64,000 bases of DNA from Microbacterium aurum (lineage in GTDB: Bacteria; Actinomycetota; Actinomycetes; Actinomycetales; Microbacteriaceae): contig NZ_JAFBCQ010000001.1 of the NCBI RefSeq assembly GCF_016907815.1, forward strand, positions 3,038,001 through 3,102,000. Direction: 5' to 3'. Below are positions 54,834 to 62,606 of this stretch, in pieces (position 1 is the stretch's first letter; the number at the start of each line of letters is the position of its first letter). The notes beneath the pieces are model-generated. The model saw nothing but the letters and a program-made list of their open reading frames with translations, had not been told where the DNA came from and ran no database searches. A program made the translations under genes and the position numbers.

Positions 54834-56285
54834 TCAGCCGAAGAAGTCGTCGTCGCGGTTGACGAGGTGCATCGCGCGCGTGGCATCGGTGATCGACCCG
54901 GTCAGCGACGGGAAGACCGCGAACACGCGGGAGACCTGGTCGACCGTGAGGCGGCGCTCGACGGCGATCGCGATGGGGTAGATGAGCTCCGACGCGCGCG
55001 GCGCGACGATGACGCCGCCGATGACGGTGCCGCTCCCCTCCCGCGCGATGATCTTGACGAACCCGTCCTTGATGCCCATCATCTTCGCCCGCGCGTTCGC
55101 GGCGAGCGGCAGCTTGTGCACGTAGCCGTTGATCGCGCCCGTCTCGAGGTCCTTCTCCTGCCGCCCGACGGTCGCGATTTCGGGAGCGGTGAAGATGTTC
55201 GCGGTGATCCGGCGACGCTCCAGCGGGATCACGGTGTCACCGAGCGCATGGAAGATCGCGGTGCGTCCCTGCATCGAGGCGACGGATGCCAGGGGCACGA
55301 AGGTCGTGCAGTCTCCCGCCGCATAGATGTTGGGCACCGAGGTGCGGGCGACCCGGTTGACCCGGATGTGCCCCGAGTCGGTGAGCTGCACGCCCGTCTC
55401 GGCGAGCCCGATGCCCGCCGTGTTGGGGATGGATCCGACCGCCATCAGGCAGTGGCTGCCCTCGACGGTGCGCCCGTCGGAGAGGGTCACGACGACGCCG
55501 TCGCCGGCCCGCTCCACCGTCTCGGCGCGGGAGCGCGACATCACCGTCATCCCGCCGCGCGTGAAGACCTTCTCGAGCACGGCCGCGGCATCCCGGTCCT
55601 CGCCGGGGAGGACGTGGTCGCGGCTGGAGATCAAGGTGACCTTCGCGCCGAGGTTCATGTAGGCGGAGGCGAACTCCGCGCCGGTGACGCCGGATCCCAC
55701 GACGATGAGATGCTCGGGCAGCGACGTCATGTCGTAGAGCTGGGTCCAGGTGAGGATGCGCTCCCCGTCGGGCATGGCGCTCGGCAGCTGGCGGGGCGAC
55801 GCCCCGACCGCGACGACGAGAGTGTCGGCCTCGACGCGGTCGAAGTCGGTCCCGCCGGGGCCGGTGGCCACGATGATCGAGTGGTGATCGTCGAGGCGGC
55901 CGTGCCCCGAGATGATGCGCACGCCGGCATCCACGAGCTGGGCGCGCATGTCGTCGGACTGCTGGCGCGCCAGCGACATCAGCCGCTTGTTGACCGCGGC
56001 GAGGTTGATCGCGATCTCGGGCTTGAGAGGGCGCCCCGACTCCCCGTGCGCGAACAGCTGCACGCCGAGATCCGACGCCTCCGCGATCGCGACGGCGGCA
56101 TCCGCCGTGGCGATGAGGCTCTTCGAGGGCACGACGTCGGTGATGACCGCCGCGCCGCCCACCCCCGCACGCTCGACGAGGGTCACCTCCGCCCCGAGCT
56201 GTGCGGCGGCCAGCGCCGCCTCGTATCCCCCGGGGCCGCCGCCGAGGACGGCGACCGACTGGGTGTTCACGAAGCTCGAAGACAT
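54834..56285 (-). CDS. lpdA: LpdA-type NAD(P)H:quinone reductase
   Basis: The 483-residue flavoprotein has the lipoamide dehydrogenase fold: FAD loop Gly-Gly-Gly-Pro-Gly-Gly-Tyr-Glu, NAD loop Gly-Ser-Gly-Val-Thr-Gly-Ala-Glu, Tyr-Ala-Ala-Gly-Asp-Cys and a dimerisation domain. The redox-active disulfide of true dehydrogenases (Cys-x4-Cys) is absent; the place reads Gly-Val-Gly-Gly-Ala-Ala-Val-Ile-Thr-Asp. That loss is known from mycobacterial LpdA (Rv3303c), which reduces quinones. ATG at 56285; GACAAT lies 6 bp upstream. Confidence 0.9.
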   Translation of the reverse strand: MSSSFVNTQSVAVLGGGPGGYEAALAAAQLGAEVTLVERAGVGGAAVITDVVPSKSLIATADAAVAIAEASDLGVQLFAHGESGRPLKPEIAINLAAVNKRLMSLARQQSDDMRAQLVDAGVRIISGHGRLDDHHSIIVATGPGGTDFDRVEADTLVVAVGASPRQLPSAMPDGERILTWTQLYDMTSLPEHLIVVGSGVTGAEFASAYMNLGAKVTLISSRDHVLPGEDRDAAAVLEKVFTRGGMTVMSRSRAETVERAGDGVVVTLSDGRTVEGSHCLMAVGSIPNTAGIGLAETGVQLTDSGHIRVNRVARTSVPNIYAAGDCTTFVPLASVASMQGRTAIFHALGDTVIPLERRRITANIFTAPEIATVGRQEKDLETGAINGYVHKLPLAANARAKMMGIKDGFVKIIAREGSGTVIGGVIVAPRASELIYPIAIAVERRLTVDQVSRVFAVFPSLTGSITDATRAMHLVNRDDDFFG

Positions 56286-56336
56286 TGCTCCATTGTCTCA
56301 GCCGGCCCGCTCTGTCCGAACACCGGCCGGGTTTCC

Positions 56337-56342
56337 TAGAGT
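56337..56342 (+). promoter_or_regulatory. Candidate -10 box for the purine nucleoside phosphorylase gene
   Basis: TAGAGT lies 7 bp before the ATG at 56350. A GGGAG run sits between them, so a short-leader start cannot be excluded. Confidence 0.45.
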
Positions 56343-56349
56343 GGGAGCC

Positions 56350-57183
56350 ATGTCCGACTCGTACAGCAACCCCCTCGACGACCCCGCGGCCGACCCGTTC
56401 GAGATCGCCGCCGCCGCGGCATCCGACATCGCCCGCCTCACCGGAGTCGAGCGTCACGACATCGCCCTCACGCTCGGCAGTGGCTGGGGCAAGGCCGCCG
56501 AACTCGTCGGCGAGACCACCGTGACGATCCCCGCGACCGAGGTCACCGGGTTCAGCGCACCTGCCCTCGCCGGCCATGTCGGGTCGCTGCGCAGCATCCT
56601 GACCCCCTCCGGCAAGCGGGTGCTCGTCATCGGCGCGCGCACGCACTACTACGAGGGCCACGGCGTCCGCCGCGTCGTGCACAGCGTGCGCACCGCCGCG
56701 GCGACGGGCGCGAAGACGATGGTGCTCACCAACGGCGCCGGCGGCATCAAGCCGACCTGGAAGGCCGGCACCCCGGTCCTCATCAGCGACCACATCAACC
56801 TCACCGGCGACTCGCCGCTCGAGGGCGCCACCTTCATCGACCTCACCGACCTGTACTCCACGCGCCTGCGCGACCTCGCCCGCACGATCGACCCCACGCT
56901 CGACGAGGGCGTGTACTGCCAGTTCCGCGGGCCGCAGTACGAGACGCCCGCCGAGGTGCGCATGGCCAAGACGATCGGCGGTCACATCGTCGGCATGTCG
57001 ACGGCGCTCGAGGCGATCGCCGCGCGTCAGGCCGGAATGGAGCTCCTCGGGTTCTCGCTCATCACCAACATGGCCGCCGGCATCCAGACGACGCCCCTCA
57101 GCCACCGCGAGGTCATCGAGGCCGGACAGGCCGCGGAGCCCGTCATCTCCGCGCTCCTCGCCCGCGTGATCGGCGCGCTGTGA
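56350..57183 (+). CDS. punA: Purine-nucleoside phosphorylase
   Basis: The 277-residue trimeric-type enzyme has Leu-Gly-Ser-Gly-Trp-Gly (phosphate loop), His-Tyr-Tyr-Glu-Gly-His, Leu-Thr-Asn-Gly-Ala-Gly-Gly-Ile, Phe-Arg-Gly-Pro-Gln-Tyr-Glu-Thr-Pro-Ala-Glu and Val-Gly-Met-Ser-Thr. It splits purine nucleosides into base and ribose 1-phosphate. The stop overlaps the mutase start by 4 bp; the mutase may handle the sugar phosphate. Confidence 0.94.
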   Translation: MSDSYSNPLDDPAADPFEIAAAAASDIARLTGVERHDIALTLGSGWGKAAELVGETTVTIPATEVTGFSAPALAGHVGSLRSILTPSGKRVLVIGARTHYYEGHGVRRVVHSVRTAAATGAKTMVLTNGAGGIKPTWKAGTPVLISDHINLTGDSPLEGATFIDLTDLYSTRLRDLARTIDPTLDEGVYCQFRGPQYETPAEVRMAKTIGGHIVGMSTALEAIAARQAGMELLGFSLITNMAAGIQTTPLSHREVIEAGQAAEPVISALLARVIGAL

Positions 57184-58856
57184 GCGACGTGCGGGCCGCC
57201 GCGCGGGCCTGGCTCGCGCAGGACCCCGACCCCGACACGCAGGCGGAGCTGACCAACCTGATCGCGCGCGACGAGGCGGGCGATGCGGATGCCGCGGCCG
57301 AGCTCGCCGACCGGTTCAGCGCCCGACTGCAGTTCGGCACGGCGGGCCTGCGCGGCCGGCTCGGCGCCGGCAGCAACCGGATGAACCGGGTGCTGGTGTC
57401 GCAGGCCGCCGCAGGCTTCGCCGCCTACCTGCGGGAGAAGGCGGCCCCCGGGACGACGCCCACGGTGGTCATCGGCTACGACGGACGCCGGAACTCCGAC
57501 GTGTTCGCCCGCGACTCGGCGGAGCTGTTCGCCGGAGCGGGCCTGCGCGCCGTGCTGCTGCCGCGGCTGCTGCCCACCCCGGTGCTCGCGTTCGCGGTGC
57601 GGCACCTCGGCGCCGCCGCGGGCGTCATGGTCACCGCGTCGCACAACCCGCCCGACGACAACGGCTACAAGGTGTACCTCGGCGGCGCCGACGAGGGGTC
57701 GCAGATCGTCGCGCCGGCCGACGCCGAGATCGCCGCGCACATCGATCGGGTGGCCGCGGCATCCGTCGTCGCCGACCTGCCCCGCGGCGCGTACGAGACG
57801 GCGGACGAGTCCGTCGTGCAGGCCTACATCGCGGCGACCGCGACCGTCGCCCCGGCGTCGGCGGGAGCGGCGGGGATGACCTGGGTCTACACCGCCATGC
57901 ACGGCGTCGGCTACGAGACGCTGCGCGCGATCCTGCATCTCGCCGGCTACCCCGAGCCGACCGTCGTCGAAGCCCAGATCGCGCCCGACGGGCGCTTTCC
58001 GACCGTCGCGTTCCCCAATCCCGAGGAGCCGGGCGCGATGGACCTCGCCTTCGAGACCGCGCGGCAGGCGGATGCCGAGTTCGTCATCGCCAACGACCCC
58101 GACGCCGACCGCCTGGCGGTCGCGATCCCCGACGCCGCCGCCGACGGTGGCTGGCGGCGCCTGACCGGCAACGAGATCGGCCTGCTGCTCGGCTGGCGCG
58201 CCGCCGCGCGCGCGGCCGGCGAGGCCCGCCCCGGAGCCTCGCTCGCCTGCTCGCTCGTCTCCTCCCCCGGCCTGCAGACCGTCGCGGAGCACTACGGCCT
58301 GGACTTCCACGCGACCCTCACCGGTTTCAAGTGGATCTCCCGCGCCCCCGGGATCGTCTACGGCTTCGAGGAGGCCCTCGGCTACCTCGTCAATCCCGAG
58401 ACGGTGCGCGACAAGGACGGCATCTCCGCGGCTGTCGCGATCCTCGGCATGATCGCCGAGGCGCGCGAACAGGGTCACACGCTCGCCGACCTGCTGACCC
58501 AGTTCCAGGAGACCTTCGGGTTCTTCCAGTCCGGGCAGGTGTCGCTGCGGGTGGAGGACGTGTCGGTGATCTCCCGGATCATGGCGGTGCTGCGCGCGGC
58601 CCCTCCGGCCGCCCTCGGCACCGTGGCCGTCACGCGCATCGACGACCTGCTGACAGGCGTGGACGGCTTCCCGCCCGGCGACGTGCTGCGGCTGTGGCTG
58701 GCCGACGGGTCGCGCGTCATCGTGCGCCCGAGCGGCACCGAGCCGAAGCTCAAGGCGTACCTCGACGTGCGCGGCGAGACCGCGGCCGACGCCGCCGCCC
58801 GTCTGGCCGCACTCGACGCCGCCGCGCGGGAGCTGATCGCGGCGGCGCAGAGCTGA
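57180..58856 (+). CDS. Phosphohexomutase/phosphopentomutase (PGM2/ManB-like)
   Basis: The 558-residue mutase has the phosphoserine loop Thr-Ala-Ser-His-Asn-Pro-Pro-Asp-Asp-Asn-Gly-Tyr-Lys, metal site Asp-Pro-Asp-Ala-Asp-Arg, sugar loop Gly-Phe-Glu-Glu-Ala-Leu-Gly and phosphate loop Pro-Ser-Gly-Thr-Glu-Pro-Lys. The Asp-Asp-Asn-Gly-Tyr-Lys-Val-Tyr variant and N-terminal extension fit the PGM2-type subgroup, which can act on pentose 1-phosphates, in line with the overlapping phosphorylase gene. GTG at 57180. The 3' end lies in a 20-bp tandem repeat. Confidence 0.9.
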   Translation: MSDVRAAARAWLAQDPDPDTQAELTNLIARDEAGDADAAAELADRFSARLQFGTAGLRGRLGAGSNRMNRVLVSQAAAGFAAYLREKAAPGTTPTVVIGYDGRRNSDVFARDSAELFAGAGLRAVLLPRLLPTPVLAFAVRHLGAAAGVMVTASHNPPDDNGYKVYLGGADEGSQIVAPADAEIAAHIDRVAAASVVADLPRGAYETADESVVQAYIAATATVAPASAGAAGMTWVYTAMHGVGYETLRAILHLAGYPEPTVVEAQIAPDGRFPTVAFPNPEEPGAMDLAFETARQADAEFVIANDPDADRLAVAIPDAAADGGWRRLTGNEIGLLLGWRAAARAAGEARPGASLACSLVSSPGLQTVAEHYGLDFHATLTGFKWISRAPGIVYGFEEALGYLVNPETVRDKDGISAAVAILGMIAEAREQGHTLADLLTQFQETFGFFQSGQVSLRVEDVSVISRIMAVLRAAPPAALGTVAVTRIDDLLTGVDGFPPGDVLRLWLADGSRVIVRPSGTEPKLKAYLDVRGETAADAAARLAALDAAARELIAAAQS

Positions 58857-58890
58857 TCGCGGCGGCGCAGGGCTGATCGCGGCCGCCAGG
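58832..58890 (+). repeat. 20-bp tandem repeat across the mutase stop codon
   Basis: Three copies of GCTGATCGCGGCGGCGCAGR start at 58832, 58852 and 58872; the last is diverged and one base short. The unit is not a multiple of three. The stop (TGA at 58854-58856) lies in the second copy. The remaining 222 bp to the next gene are G-rich with GGGTGGCGG-type motifs and no gene. Confidence 0.85.
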
Positions 58891-59099
58891 GCCTGAGCGC
58901 CCGGGCGGGTGACGGCTGGGCGGGTGGCGGTCGGGTGGCGGGCGCGCGGGTGAGGGCCTGGCCGGGTGGCGCCGGGGCGGGTGGCGGGCCGGGCCCGGGC
59001 CGTATTCAGTCTCCTCGCCGCGGGCCCGGCAGCCTCAGCCCGGAATCCCGGGAGCGAGCGCGCGGGCCTGGCACGGGCGGACTGAGTTAGGAACACGCG

Positions 59100-59105
59100 T
59101 AGGCT
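59100..59105 (+). promoter_or_regulatory. Candidate -10 box for a leaderless acetyltransferase transcript
   Basis: TAGGCT lies 7 bp before the GTG at 59113 with no ribosome binding site. Confidence 0.5.
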
Positions 59106-59112
59106 CGAACCC

Positions 59113-59685
59113 GTGCTGCTGACCGACCCCGCCGTCCTCGAGAACCCGTTCGTCCGGCTGGAACCGCTCAGCCACGCCCACGCGGACGACCTCACCGACG
59201 CTGGCGAGGGGCTGGAGTACGCGTGGTACACGTCGGTCCCGGCATCGGTGCCCGACGAGATCACGCACCGTCTCGCCGAGCGGGATGCCGGGAGGATGAA
59301 CCCCTTCGCCGTCATCGTCGGCGGCCGCGCCGTGGGCATGACGACCTTCTGCGGGATCGACCTCGACAGCCCGCGGGTCGAGGTGGGCTACACGTGGCTG
59401 TCGCCGACGGTGCAGCGCACCGCCGTCAACACCGCCGCGAAGCTGCTGATCCTGGGCCACGCGTTCGAGGCGTGCGAGGTGATCGCGGTGCAACTGTGCA
59501 CCCACTGGCACAACCGCCAGTCGCGCGCGGCGATCGAGCGGCTCGGCGCCAAGCGCGACGGCGTGCTGCGCAATCACCGCCGCGGACCCGACGGGTCGCT
59601 GCGCGACACCGTCGTGTACTCGATCCTCCCGCACGAGTGGCCCGCCGTCCGCAACGGACTGCAGGCGCGCCTCGCCCGCGGCTGA
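59113..59685 (+). CDS. GNAT-family N-acetyltransferase (RimJ/RimL-like)
   Basis: The 190-residue protein begins with Phe-Val-Arg-Leu-Glu-Pro-Leu-Ser-His-Ala-His, has Val-Glu-Val-Gly-Tyr-Thr-Trp-Leu and the Asn-Arg-Gln-Ser-Arg-Ala-Ala-Ile-Glu-Arg-Leu-Gly-Ala segment that ends GNAT folds of the RimJ/RimL group. Substrate is unknown. It stands alone; the 199-bp gap after it holds no clear structure. Confidence 0.85.
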   Translation: MLLTDPAVLENPFVRLEPLSHAHADDLTDAGEGLEYAWYTSVPASVPDEITHRLAERDAGRMNPFAVIVGGRAVGMTTFCGIDLDSPRVEVGYTWLSPTVQRTAVNTAAKLLILGHAFEACEVIAVQLCTHWHNRQSRAAIERLGAKRDGVLRNHRRGPDGSLRDTVVYSILPHEWPAVRNGLQARLARG

Positions 59686-59884
59686 CGCGCCCGTCGCCCC
59701 GCCTCATCGCGCTGGCCGCGCGCTAACTGCAAGGGATCGTCAGCGGCACGCCGCTGCCGCCCCGGCATCCGCGGCGTGTCGCCCACGCGACCTTGCAGTT
59801 CGCGGGCACGGGCGGGCACGGCGGCGGGCACGGGCACTCGCGCACAGTCACCGGCAGGCGCAGCACCCCACCCCACCGCGCTCC

Positions 59885-61831
59885 TCAGCCGTCGACGACG
59901 GCGACGAGCTCATCGAGGAACGGCCCGAACGCCGTGCCGCGGCGGACGATCCGCTGCACGCTCTCGCGCTCGCTGAACACCTCGACGAGCTGCTCGAAGA
60001 CCGTCTGGAACGCCTCGCGGTCGCTCTGCGAGAACGCGACCATCGCGATCACCTGCACGCGCCCCTGATCTCCCGCCGGTGACGGCGGGCCCCACGGCAT
60101 CGAAGGATCGGCGAGCGCCACAGCGATCGCGGTGCGGCTCGCGGTCATGCCGAGCGCGTGCGGGACGGCGAGCGCGTCGGTGAACGCCGTCGACGACAGC
60201 CGCTCGCGTTCGAGCGTGCGCTCCACGTAGTCCTCGTCGATGACGCCCTGCGCGACCAGTCGCGCCCCCAGCATCCGGATGACGCTCTCTTCGTCGGCAT
60301 CCGGCGGCACCTCAGCGACGAAGGCGTCGGCCGAGAAGTACCGCTCCAGCTCCGCCCGCAGCCGCGCCAACCGGCGGGCACGGCGCACGCGGCCGGCGGC
60401 GGCCTGCACCCGTTCGACGTCGCCCTCCGTGAGGAACGGCTGGATTCGCACGACGCGGTCGCCCGCGAACGGCGGGTCGATCGTCGTGAGGATGAGGTCG
60501 GTGTCGATGGCGTCCCAGTCGGGGTCGGCGCGCGTCTGGACCCCCACGACGTCCACGGCCTGACCGAGCGAACGGTCGACGCTCGAGCGCAGCAGCTCGT
60601 GCAGCTCGTAGTACCCCGGGCAGACGATCGTGGCGGTCAGCTGCGTGCCGCCGCGGCGGCTGCGCTCCAGCCGTCCACCCACGTGCATGGCGATGTACGC
60701 GATCTCGTCGTCGAGGATGGGGATGCCGAGGAGCCCGCGCAGTCCGTCGGCGATGTACACCGCGACCTCGAAGATCATCGGGTACGACGACTTCAGCGAC
60801 CGCGTCAGCGGATTGCGCGACCATGCCTGCTCCCGCGCGCGCAGACGGAGGTTCTGCACGTGCAGGGCGAGGCGCAGCACGAAGTCCTCGTGCGCGATGT
60901 CGACGAGGAACTCTGCGGCCGCGCGCTGCACGACATCGCGGACGGCCTGTTCGACATCGGGCTGCAGGCGGGAGCGGATGACGGATGCCGGCTCCCCCGC
61001 TCCCGGCGCGACGACGCGACTGAGCACCAGCGCGGCGAGGTGCCGGCGGTCGCCCGCTCCCAGCTGCACGCCGAGGTACTGGGCGCACAGCCGGTCCAGC
61101 AGCTCCCCCACCTGCTCCTGCGCGGGCGGCACGACGGCGGCGAGCGTCGTCGCCAGTGCGCGGTCGTGCGCCACCCGGTCGGCGGTGATCGCGATGTGCA
61201 TCATGACGTCGCCGATGCCGAACTCGTTGACGAAGTAGCCGAGGTCGCCGAGGCCCGAGACGAGCTCGGCCTTGAAGGGGCCGAACACCGCTTCGCCGAT
61301 CGAGCCCTCGCCGAGGCTGCGTCGGAGGGCCTCAAGGTCGAAGGTGCCGTCGTCGGTCTCGTCGTGGGCGAGCCTGCTGAGCAGGCGCCGCTGCGCCATC
61401 TCGGTGCCCCGCAGCCGCGCCCGCGCGCCGGTGCGCTCGAGCGTCAGCTCGCTGTCGCCGAGGAGCGCCCGCACCCGGCCGAGGTCGCCCTCGAGGGTCG
61501 CGGGGCTGACGTGGAACTGCTCCGCGACCTCGAACACGTCGATGCCGTCGCGACCGTCGAGCAGCGCGCGCACCAGCCGGTGCACGCGCTCGCGGGGGGT
61601 GGCCGTGTCGACGGCGGCGCGCAGCGCGGTCGTCGCGTCCGGCCCGGCGCGGTAGCCGAGCGGTCCCGACTCGACGACGAGACCGCCGGGCACGCGCGCG
61701 TTCAGCGCCGTGACGTAGCTGCGGATGCTGCGAGGCGTGACCCCGACGACGTCGGCGAGCTCGGCGGCGGTGACCCAGTCGCCCTCCCGGGAGAGCAGCG
61801 CGATGACCCGGTCCTGGCGCGCTCTGCTCAC
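59885..61831 (-). CDS. PRD-domain transcriptional activator with PTS IIB- and IIA-like domains
   Basis: The 648-residue protein has an N-terminal winged helix (about 1-65), a second helix-turn-helix (about 85-135), two PRD domains (about 175-285 and 295-405), a GatB-type IIB region (about 410-495) and a C-terminal IIA-like domain with Ala-Val-Pro-His-Ala-Leu-Gly-Met (phospho-His). This is the MtlR/LicR layout: DNA-binding activators controlled by PTS phosphorylation, not RNA antiterminators. It is divergent from the PTS operon at 61941 and probably controls it or a sugar-specific permease. Confidence 0.9.
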   Translation of the reverse strand: MSRARQDRVIALLSREGDWVTAAELADVVGVTPRSIRSYVTALNARVPGGLVVESGPLGYRAGPDATTALRAAVDTATPRERVHRLVRALLDGRDGIDVFEVAEQFHVSPATLEGDLGRVRALLGDSELTLERTGARARLRGTEMAQRRLLSRLAHDETDDGTFDLEALRRSLGEGSIGEAVFGPFKAELVSGLGDLGYFVNEFGIGDVMMHIAITADRVAHDRALATTLAAVVPPAQEQVGELLDRLCAQYLGVQLGAGDRRHLAALVLSRVVAPGAGEPASVIRSRLQPDVEQAVRDVVQRAAAEFLVDIAHEDFVLRLALHVQNLRLRAREQAWSRNPLTRSLKSSYPMIFEVAVYIADGLRGLLGIPILDDEIAYIAMHVGGRLERSRRGGTQLTATIVCPGYYELHELLRSSVDRSLGQAVDVVGVQTRADPDWDAIDTDLILTTIDPPFAGDRVVRIQPFLTEGDVERVQAAAGRVRRARRLARLRAELERYFSADAFVAEVPPDADEESVIRMLGARLVAQGVIDEDYVERTLERERLSSTAFTDALAVPHALGMTASRTAIAVALADPSMPWGPPSPAGDQGRVQVIAMVAFSQSDREAFQTVFEQLVEVFSERESVQRIVRRGTAFGPFLDELVAVVDG

Positions 61832-61863
61832 GTCGTCCAGTCAACCATGCGACCCGCCGGGAG

Positions 61864-61881
61864 TTTCCGCCCCCGCGGAAA
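61864..61881. promoter_or_regulatory. Inverted repeat, possible operator, between the PRD regulator and PTS genes
   Basis: TTTCCGC (61864-61870) and GCGGAAA (61875-61881) form a perfect 7-bp inverted repeat with a 4-base CCCC spacer in the 109-bp divergent region. It is well placed for a regulator acting on both promoters. Confidence 0.45.
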
Positions 61882-61890
61882 GGAGAGTGG

Positions 61891-61919
61891 TTGTCCGCTC
61901 CCAGCGCTTTCACAAGAAT
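61891..61919 (+). promoter_or_regulatory. Candidate promoter of the PTS operon
   Basis: TTGTCC (61891-61896), a 17-bp spacer and AAGAAT (61914-61919) form a plausible sigma-70-like promoter just after the inverted repeat. It precedes an AAGGAGG site at 61927-61933. Confidence 0.4.
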
Positions 61920-61940
61920 GGCCGTGAAGGAGGCGGATCG

Positions 61941-62315
61941 ATGAGGATCCTCGTGGTGTGCGGCGCGGGAGCGTCGAGCACGTTCGTGGCGCAGCGCATC
62001 CGCCATGCCGCGCAGGCGGCCGGGCGCGGGTTCAGCGCCGTCGCCGGAACGGAGCAGTCGCTGCCGATCGACCTCGATGCGGCCGATGTCGTGCTCGTGG
62101 GTCCTCACCTGCAGCACGCCCTCGAGCGCATCCGTCGGGAGGCGGAACCCCGCGAGACCCGCGTCGTGCTGCTGCCGCCGGACATCTTCACCGACCTCGA
62201 CGGCAGCCGCACGCTGGCGCTCGTCGAGGCGGCACTGGCCGCCGGCGCGCCGGACGTCCCGGCGCCGAGCCCCCTGCAGACCGAGAACGCCCCCACCGAG
62301 AGGAACCCCGCATGA
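61941..62315 (+). CDS. Stand-alone PTS IIB component (lactose/cellobiose type)
   Basis: The 124-residue protein begins Arg-Ile-Leu-Val-Val-Cys-Gly-Ala-Gly-Ala-Ser-Ser-Thr, the phosphocysteine loop of IIB(Lac/Cel) proteins with Cys7. A proline-rich tail of about 25 residues follows the domain. AAGGAGG is well spaced for the ATG at 61941. It overlaps the HPr gene by 4 bp. No membrane IIC gene is in the window, so its sugar is unknown. Confidence 0.88.
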   Translation: MRILVVCGAGASSTFVAQRIRHAAQAAGRGFSAVAGTEQSLPIDLDAADVVLVGPHLQHALERIRREAEPRETRVVLLPPDIFTDLDGSRTLALVEAALAAGAPDVPAPSPLQTENAPTERNPA

Positions 62316-62587
62316 CCGCTGTGACGCGCACGATCCGGATCGGATCGTCCAATGGCCTGCACGCCCGCCCCGCCAAGCTGTTCGCGCAGGCGGTCAAGGA
62401 CTCCGGCATCCCGGTCACCATCTCCAAGGGCTCGGGGGCGCCGGTCAACGCCGCCAGCATCCTGGGCGTCATCGCCCTCGGCGCCGAGAAGGGCGACTAC
62501 GTCACCCTCGCGGCCGACGGCGACAACGCCGAGCAGGTGCTCGACACCCTCGCCGAACTGCTGACCACCGATCACGACGAGAACTGA
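62312..62587 (+). CDS. ptsH: Phosphocarrier protein HPr
   Basis: The 91-residue protein has Asn-Gly-Leu-His-Ala-Arg-Pro-Ala with phospho-acceptor His17 and a Ser49 in Ala-Ala-Ser-Ile-Leu-Gly, the place of regulatory Ser46. It passes phosphate from EI to sugar-specific IIA domains. The ATG at 62312 overlaps the IIB stop, and EI follows after 19 bp. Confidence 0.95.
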   Translation: MTAVTRTIRIGSSNGLHARPAKLFAQAVKDSGIPVTISKGSGAPVNAASILGVIALGAEKGDYVTLAADGDNAEQVLDTLAELLTTDHDEN

Positions 62588-62606
62588 AGCCGAAGGAGAC
62601 GAAGAG

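Noticed and set aside
52895..54886. 663-codon open frame antisense to the carboxylase alpha gene
   Set aside because: Same reason; the plus-strand protein is a textbook carboxylase.
57027..59339. 770-codon open frame antisense to punA and the mutase
   Set aside because: Antisense shadow in high-GC DNA; composition rich in Arg, Gly and Val without motifs, while the other strand holds two clear enzymes.
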